From the NCBI GenBank assembly GCA_964036155.1, contig OZ038423.1, positions 69,021,249 through 69,085,248 on the forward strand: a DNA stretch of 64,000 nt, given 5' to 3'. A program made the translations under genes and the position numbers. The notes under the pieces are model-generated. The model saw nothing but the letters and a program-made list of their open reading frames with translations. It did no database searches and was not told where the DNA came from. Positions 59,901 through 64,000 of this stretch are shown here, in pieces. How positions within the stretch are numbered: the first letter of the stretch is position 1; the number at the start of each line of letters is the position of its first letter. The stretch is from Diploscapter coronatus (lineage: Eukaryota; Nematoda; Chromadorea; Rhabditida; Rhabditidae).

Positions 59901-62900
59901 TGAGCCCAGTCGGGTCTCTCCCACTCAATGTCCTTTCGCTCCTTCTGAAATGAAGTGATTGGGGTTCATGCCGACGTGTGTCTGGATAACGTGAACTTTG
60001 CATGAGTAGTTTTATAGTTTTGGGAATTGGGAGGAAGCAATGCACGTCATAAGTACGAGCAAATGCATGTGAATATCTTAGTAAAAATTAAAATTTGTAA
60101 AAATCGTACGTCTGGAATGTTCTTCAAGTCGACCTTCTCCATCTCTTCCCGAGGTGGCACGTACTTCTCGATCTTGCCAGCCTTCAGTGCAACATCTTCT
60201 AGTTTCATGCCCTCGAATTGAGGCTTCTGGGTTTCGACCTGAAAGTTTCGAAATCCAAATTTTCAAACAGGAATCGTTTCCTCTTACATAAGAGAGTTGC
60301 TCGTAGAACTGATCGTCTCTCGGCTTGGTGAATTTCTGCAGAAGTTCTTCGGTCTCCAATGGTTCGATAGGCGATTTCGCCCTCTCGACGACCATCAGTT
60401 TCATCGAATCCGGCTTGGGTGCGGCATCGAACGCTTCTCCCAGTTTTCCGAGGGTCTCCTTCTGCCATTGCTGTTGTCTGGCTGCCAACTCTTCTGGAGT
60501 CTTGAAGACAGCGGGCCTGAGTTGTTGCTGACGGAAGTCTTTCCTCTGGAAAACGTCCAAGCTGGCAGTCGAGATCGTTTCACCCTCGCTATTGCGAGCA
60601 ATCGCCACGACTTCACCAGCATCGGAAATTCGGCACTGTCCAACGGTCAGATAGTGCAACCCATCGAAGTTCAGTTTATAACGATGGCCATGCAAGGCTT
60701 GGTTTCCATTGATGAACCAAGTAACCTTCGGGCGAGGATAACCAATAACGGCACACTCGAATCGAGCTGGATCGCTTTCCGTGACTTGGATATTTCGAAC
60801 GGGAATGGTGAATTGAGGCTTCTGCTTCTGCTTGGGCTGAGGAGGCTGACCAGCTTGTTGTTCAGTCCAGTACAGTTTGTCGTTGGCCTGCTTGACTGCC
60901 CTCACATTCATGCCTTGCGGCATTCCGGAATCGGTGATGATGTGGGACGCTCCTTGGCAAGCCAATTTACCACTAATCATAGCCTGCCCATGTTTGTTCG
61001 TTGCAACACAGTGGTATTCACCCGTATCGTCAGGCAAGGCGTACAAGAGATCTAGGCAAGTGAATCCGAAGTCCAGGGTTGATCGGAATCGATGACCAAT
61101 GAGGACAGGCTTCTTGTTGCAGAACCACTCGACCTTCATGTAGGGATCGTTGATCGGAGCAATCTGAGTCTCGAATCGGCAGAAATCTCCCTCGCTAACA
61201 CCAATATTAGTAAGAGGAACCTTGAAGACTGGCGGCTGAGCCTTCGATTCATCGTAGGCGTCTTCAACGGTCAGCATCAGCTCTTGGATGGAGTGCTGTT
61301 TGAAGTGACTCTCCAGAGTATCCTGCTGGTTGGCTCCATGAGTCTGTGGAGTGTAGTCGAGAGAAGGTCGTGGCAGAACTACGATGTGAGATTTCGTTCG
61401 TGCTTCGCCCTTGTCGTTGTAGGCGACCAGTTCATAGGATCCATTATCTTCTGGATAGGCGTAGAGGATATCCAATGAGACGAATCCAAATTCGAAGACT
61501 GGTCTGAATCTGCTGGCTTCTGGCAAAGGCTGTCCATCGCGAAGCCATTGGATCTTCAAGTTAGGATCGTTAATTGGCGTGATGCGGCACTCAAGATGGA
61601 TCGAATCGCCTTCGAGGGTTCCGTCGATAGATTCCACAAGAGGCTGAACAATCTGTGGTCCTTCGATTTGGATCGGCGAGTCGACTTCGACTTTTCCGGT
61701 TGTCGTTGCTTCACCCTTGGCATTCGTGGCTCGGCAGACGTATTCACCGGCATCTTGAGCGATCAAATGCTTTATCAGGAGAGTCGCCACGCCAAACTCG
61801 TTGGAAGTCGAAATTCTGTTCGAATAAGGAATCGGGTGTCCATTGTGAAGCCACTCGACACGCATCGTTGGATCGCCAATTGGCTCCAGAACGCAGACGA
61901 AGGCAGTGGCATCGGCCTCGTTCAATGTGCCCAAATCGGTGAGTTGCTGGCTGAAGTGTGGAGCTTCGAAGTCGAGGGTTGGCAAGTCAAGCTGGTCTTT
62001 CGGCCTATTGATCCATTCCTCGAGCTCTTCAATTCTCTCCTTCCTCTCTCCGGGAGCCTGCCACTCGGTAACGATTCCACTCTGTCCAACAACCTTGACT
62101 TCGGCAGAAACCTCGTCGCTTCCAAGGTCGTTCGTTGCCTTGCAAGTCCACGTGCCAGTATCTTGAGGCTCGCCGGGAAGAATTTCGAGAACAACAAGTC
62201 CGAAATCGCTCAGCATCCTCATCCTGTTGCTGTGTCCAACTGGGTTTCCGTCGTGGAACCACTCGATCTTCAGGCGCGGATCATTGACTGGAGTGAGTTG
62301 TGCCTCCAAGTGGACTGGTTCTCCCTCGAGCAATTCTGGTGGCGAGACGAGCTGAGTCGTGAACTTGGGTGGTCCATGTTCGGCATCAGGAGCGTCTTCA
62401 CGACCTGGTTTTGGAGCCTCGATTTGGGCAATCTTAGCTCCTGCACCAGCCATTCTTTCGGGCAACTGGGTCTTCGAAATGATGTTCTCTTTGGGGTTGC
62501 AAGTGATGCGAGTAGATGTGACTGCTTCTCCCAGATTGTTGATGGCTCGGCAAGTGTATTCGCCGTTATCTTCCGGATAAACTGGGCTGATTTCCAACAC
62601 GACGTATCCGAATTCGTTGATCGTCTTGACGCGAGATCCAGTCTTGAGTGGTCGACCATCGTGGAAGAATTGAATCCTCAGGTTGTTGTCGTTGATTGGT
62701 TCGTATCGAGCAGTGAAATGGGCACGGCCACCCTCATCGCACTCGATTGGTGCAGAAAGAGGCTCAATGAAGACAGGAATGGATTCCTTAACTTCTTCAG
62801 CCACCTCATCTGGTCGTCTGTTGCGGAACTGCTCCAAGGCCTCGACAGCCTTAGCAGCACTTTCTGATTGTGGCTGCAGGTGAAGTCCAGAGCTTTCCTC

Positions 62901-64000
62901 GACGGTGAACGAGGTGTCGGTTGTTGCATCGCCCTTGTCATTCCAAACTCTCAGCGTGTACTGACCGGCATCGTTCTTGAGAAGGTGGATAATGTCCAGA
63001 ACTGCAAATCCGAAGTCGTGGAGCATCTTATGTCTGTTCGAGTGAGCAATAGGGTGTCCATCTTTGAGCCACTCAACCCTGGCATTGTTCGGAGTGTACT
63101 GTGCCTGGAGATGAGCAGACCCGCCTTCTTCCAAAGCTCCTTGAACGGTGAGAGGAACCGTGATTTTCGGGGGCTCAGCTTCGGCTTCTGGCTGCTCCAT
63201 TGGAACTCCTCGGCCGGCTTCAATCTGACGAATTCTGTCGAGAGACTGAGGATGCATTGTATCGAGCAGAAGTGTTTCTTTGCCGACGACATTAAGCGAA
63301 GCACTCGATTCGGCCTCTCCTGCGGCATTTTTAGCAACGCATTTCCAGTCCCCTGAATCACGAACTTCGGTCTGATTGATGTCCATAATGATCCATCCGA
63401 AATCGTTGATCATCTTCACTCTTGAGCTAGAAGCAATAGGAGCTCCATTGAGATACCAAGTGATGGTGAGATTTGGATCATCAACAGGCTCAATCGTGGC
63501 TTCGAAGTGGGCTGGCTGGTTCTCTTGGACTTCTCCTGGCGATGTGAGCTGGGCGGTGAAGCGTGGCGGACCCTTCGGTTCGGGTTCGGCCTCTTCAAGC
63601 TGGGGCTTGACGGCTTCGATTTCTTGGATTCTCTTCCACGACTCTTCGTGCTGAGTGTCGCCGAGAATGGCCGCTTTAGGATGGCATTTCAAAGTGGCCG
63701 ACGAGACGGCCTCTCCATCGCTGTTCCAGATTCTCAGCTGGATGACGCCAGAGTCTTCAGGGAATGTGTAGGCCACATCCAACATGCAAATTCCAAAGTC
63801 CTGCTGGATCGCATATTTGGATCCATGGGACAGAGGCTGTCCATTTCTGATCCACTGAACTTGTAGACTTGGGTCATTAAGGGGCACGATAACCGCTTCG
63901 AAGTGCGAGTGCTCACCCTCGTTGACTTCCTGGTCTTGAATTTGGGTCGTGATTGCCGGGTGATCGTAGACGGGGGCTGGGGCCTCGGGAGCGGGCTCTT
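56986..64000 (-). CDS. ketn-1: Kettin (giant Ig-repeat muscle protein), 3' part, 5' end beyond the window
   Basis: Thin-filament/I-band protein that binds actin and alpha-actinin and supports sarcomere stiffness. The exon running in from the right edge ends at 60288 and is at least 3.7 kb without an intron. It encodes nine Ig domains joined by about 35-residue linkers, each with the kettin pattern NDP.L.(I/V)(E/Q)WF..G.P(I/L)..(S/G)(N/H)R and an ending D.G.Y.C.A.N..G. Then come short exons for a Lys/Glu-rich linker (KLKIAKPKRATE, EVPPEEVVIHKDQVQLK), and four more Ig domains between about 58690 and 57016, starting PPTLSQQLQ, APDFSARL, APRFSVQI and APHFVSKL. Stop TAA 56988-56986 if the last frame is read through; alternatively a donor at 57014 leads to an unseen exon. 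About 13 Ig domains in the window. Confidence 0.9.
58817..59119 (-). CDS. ketn-1: Alternative exon of kettin, possibly terminal
   Basis: The acceptor TTTGCAG is followed in phase 0 by a Tyr-rich frame (YENRHGVVYQTYRETSTASEYR, then VEYYQNSPRRRERVVGYH) that stays open to a stop at 58817. Both the preceding exon (ends TTFSNK) and the following exon (starts PQPRDIGQ) are phase 0. It can therefore act as a last exon giving a shorter protein without the final four Ig domains, or, using the in-phase GTTTGT donor after IIRTS, as a cassette. No Ig fold; the composition suggests a disordered phosphorylatable linker. Confidence 0.55.
   Translation of the reverse strand, partial: YENRHGVVYQTYRETSTASEYRSPNYLDVEEPLEDVQRVEYYQNSPRRRERVVGYHIIRTSVCRELSNSHKNYLNDILMSDLKPLKKDCKQNNLGVFSVN

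Noticed and set aside
61548..62867. 439-codon open frame on the + strand opposite kettin, plus several other long + frames between 60.3 and 63.9 kb
   Set aside because: They are shadows of the kettin exon: the GC-rich, repeated Ig coding sequence leaves long antisense frames open. The products show no domain and their periodicity follows the Ig repeats.

Overview
The window looks like nuclear DNA from a free-living rhabditid nematode, probably Caenorhabditis or a close relative. The reasons are the many 40-60 nt introns with TTTTCAG/TTTTTAG acceptors, AT-rich introns against GC-richer exons, candidate trans-splice acceptors just before start codons, small inverted-repeat transposons, and gene models that match C. 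elegans chromosome V genes (unc-68, exp-2, snap-1, Pellino, and ketn-1 from memory). The species cannot be named from sequence alone.

Layout: (1) 0.9-2.9 kb, + strand: a small voltage-gated K+ channel gene, probably exp-2. (2) 5.4-6.5 kb, - strand: four intact exons of an Fn3-Ig (titin/twitchin-like) protein with no visible start or end. (3) 4-12 kb: repeat-rich accessory DNA with several hairpin elements and one multi-pass membrane protein gene of chemoreceptor type (- strand, 8.1-10.4 kb). (4) 12.3-16.5 kb, - strand: a secreted, cysteine-rich protein resembling the chondroitin proteoglycan 4 family. (5) 20.35-41.76 kb, + strand: a complete ryanodine receptor gene, unc-68. I could trace about 33 core exons in a continuous reading frame (about 5125 residues). 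There are also five in-frame cassette candidates and one pair of mutually exclusive exons. (6) 42.96-45.95 kb, - strand: alpha-SNAP (snap-1), with a ZNF511-like zinc-finger coding block inside its second intron on the same strand. (7) 46.87-49.85 kb, - strand: Pellino E3 ubiquitin ligase. (8) 50-55.2 kb: gene-poor, ending in an orphan + strand terminal exon with a CAAX box. (9) 57-64 kb, - strand: the 3' part of kettin (ketn-1), with about 13 Ig domains, running off the right edge.

Functionally the region is rich in muscle genes: a K+ channel, the sarcoplasmic Ca2+ release channel and a giant thin-filament/I-band protein lie within 64 kb, together with housekeeping (SNAP), signalling (Pellino) and secreted genes. 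The most interesting material is the alternative-exon architecture of unc-68, the start-less zinc-finger block inside snap-1, the oddly spliced selectivity filter of the K+ channel, and a hAT-type MITE with a perfect target-site duplication. I saw no CRISPR array, virus, rRNA or convincing tRNA.
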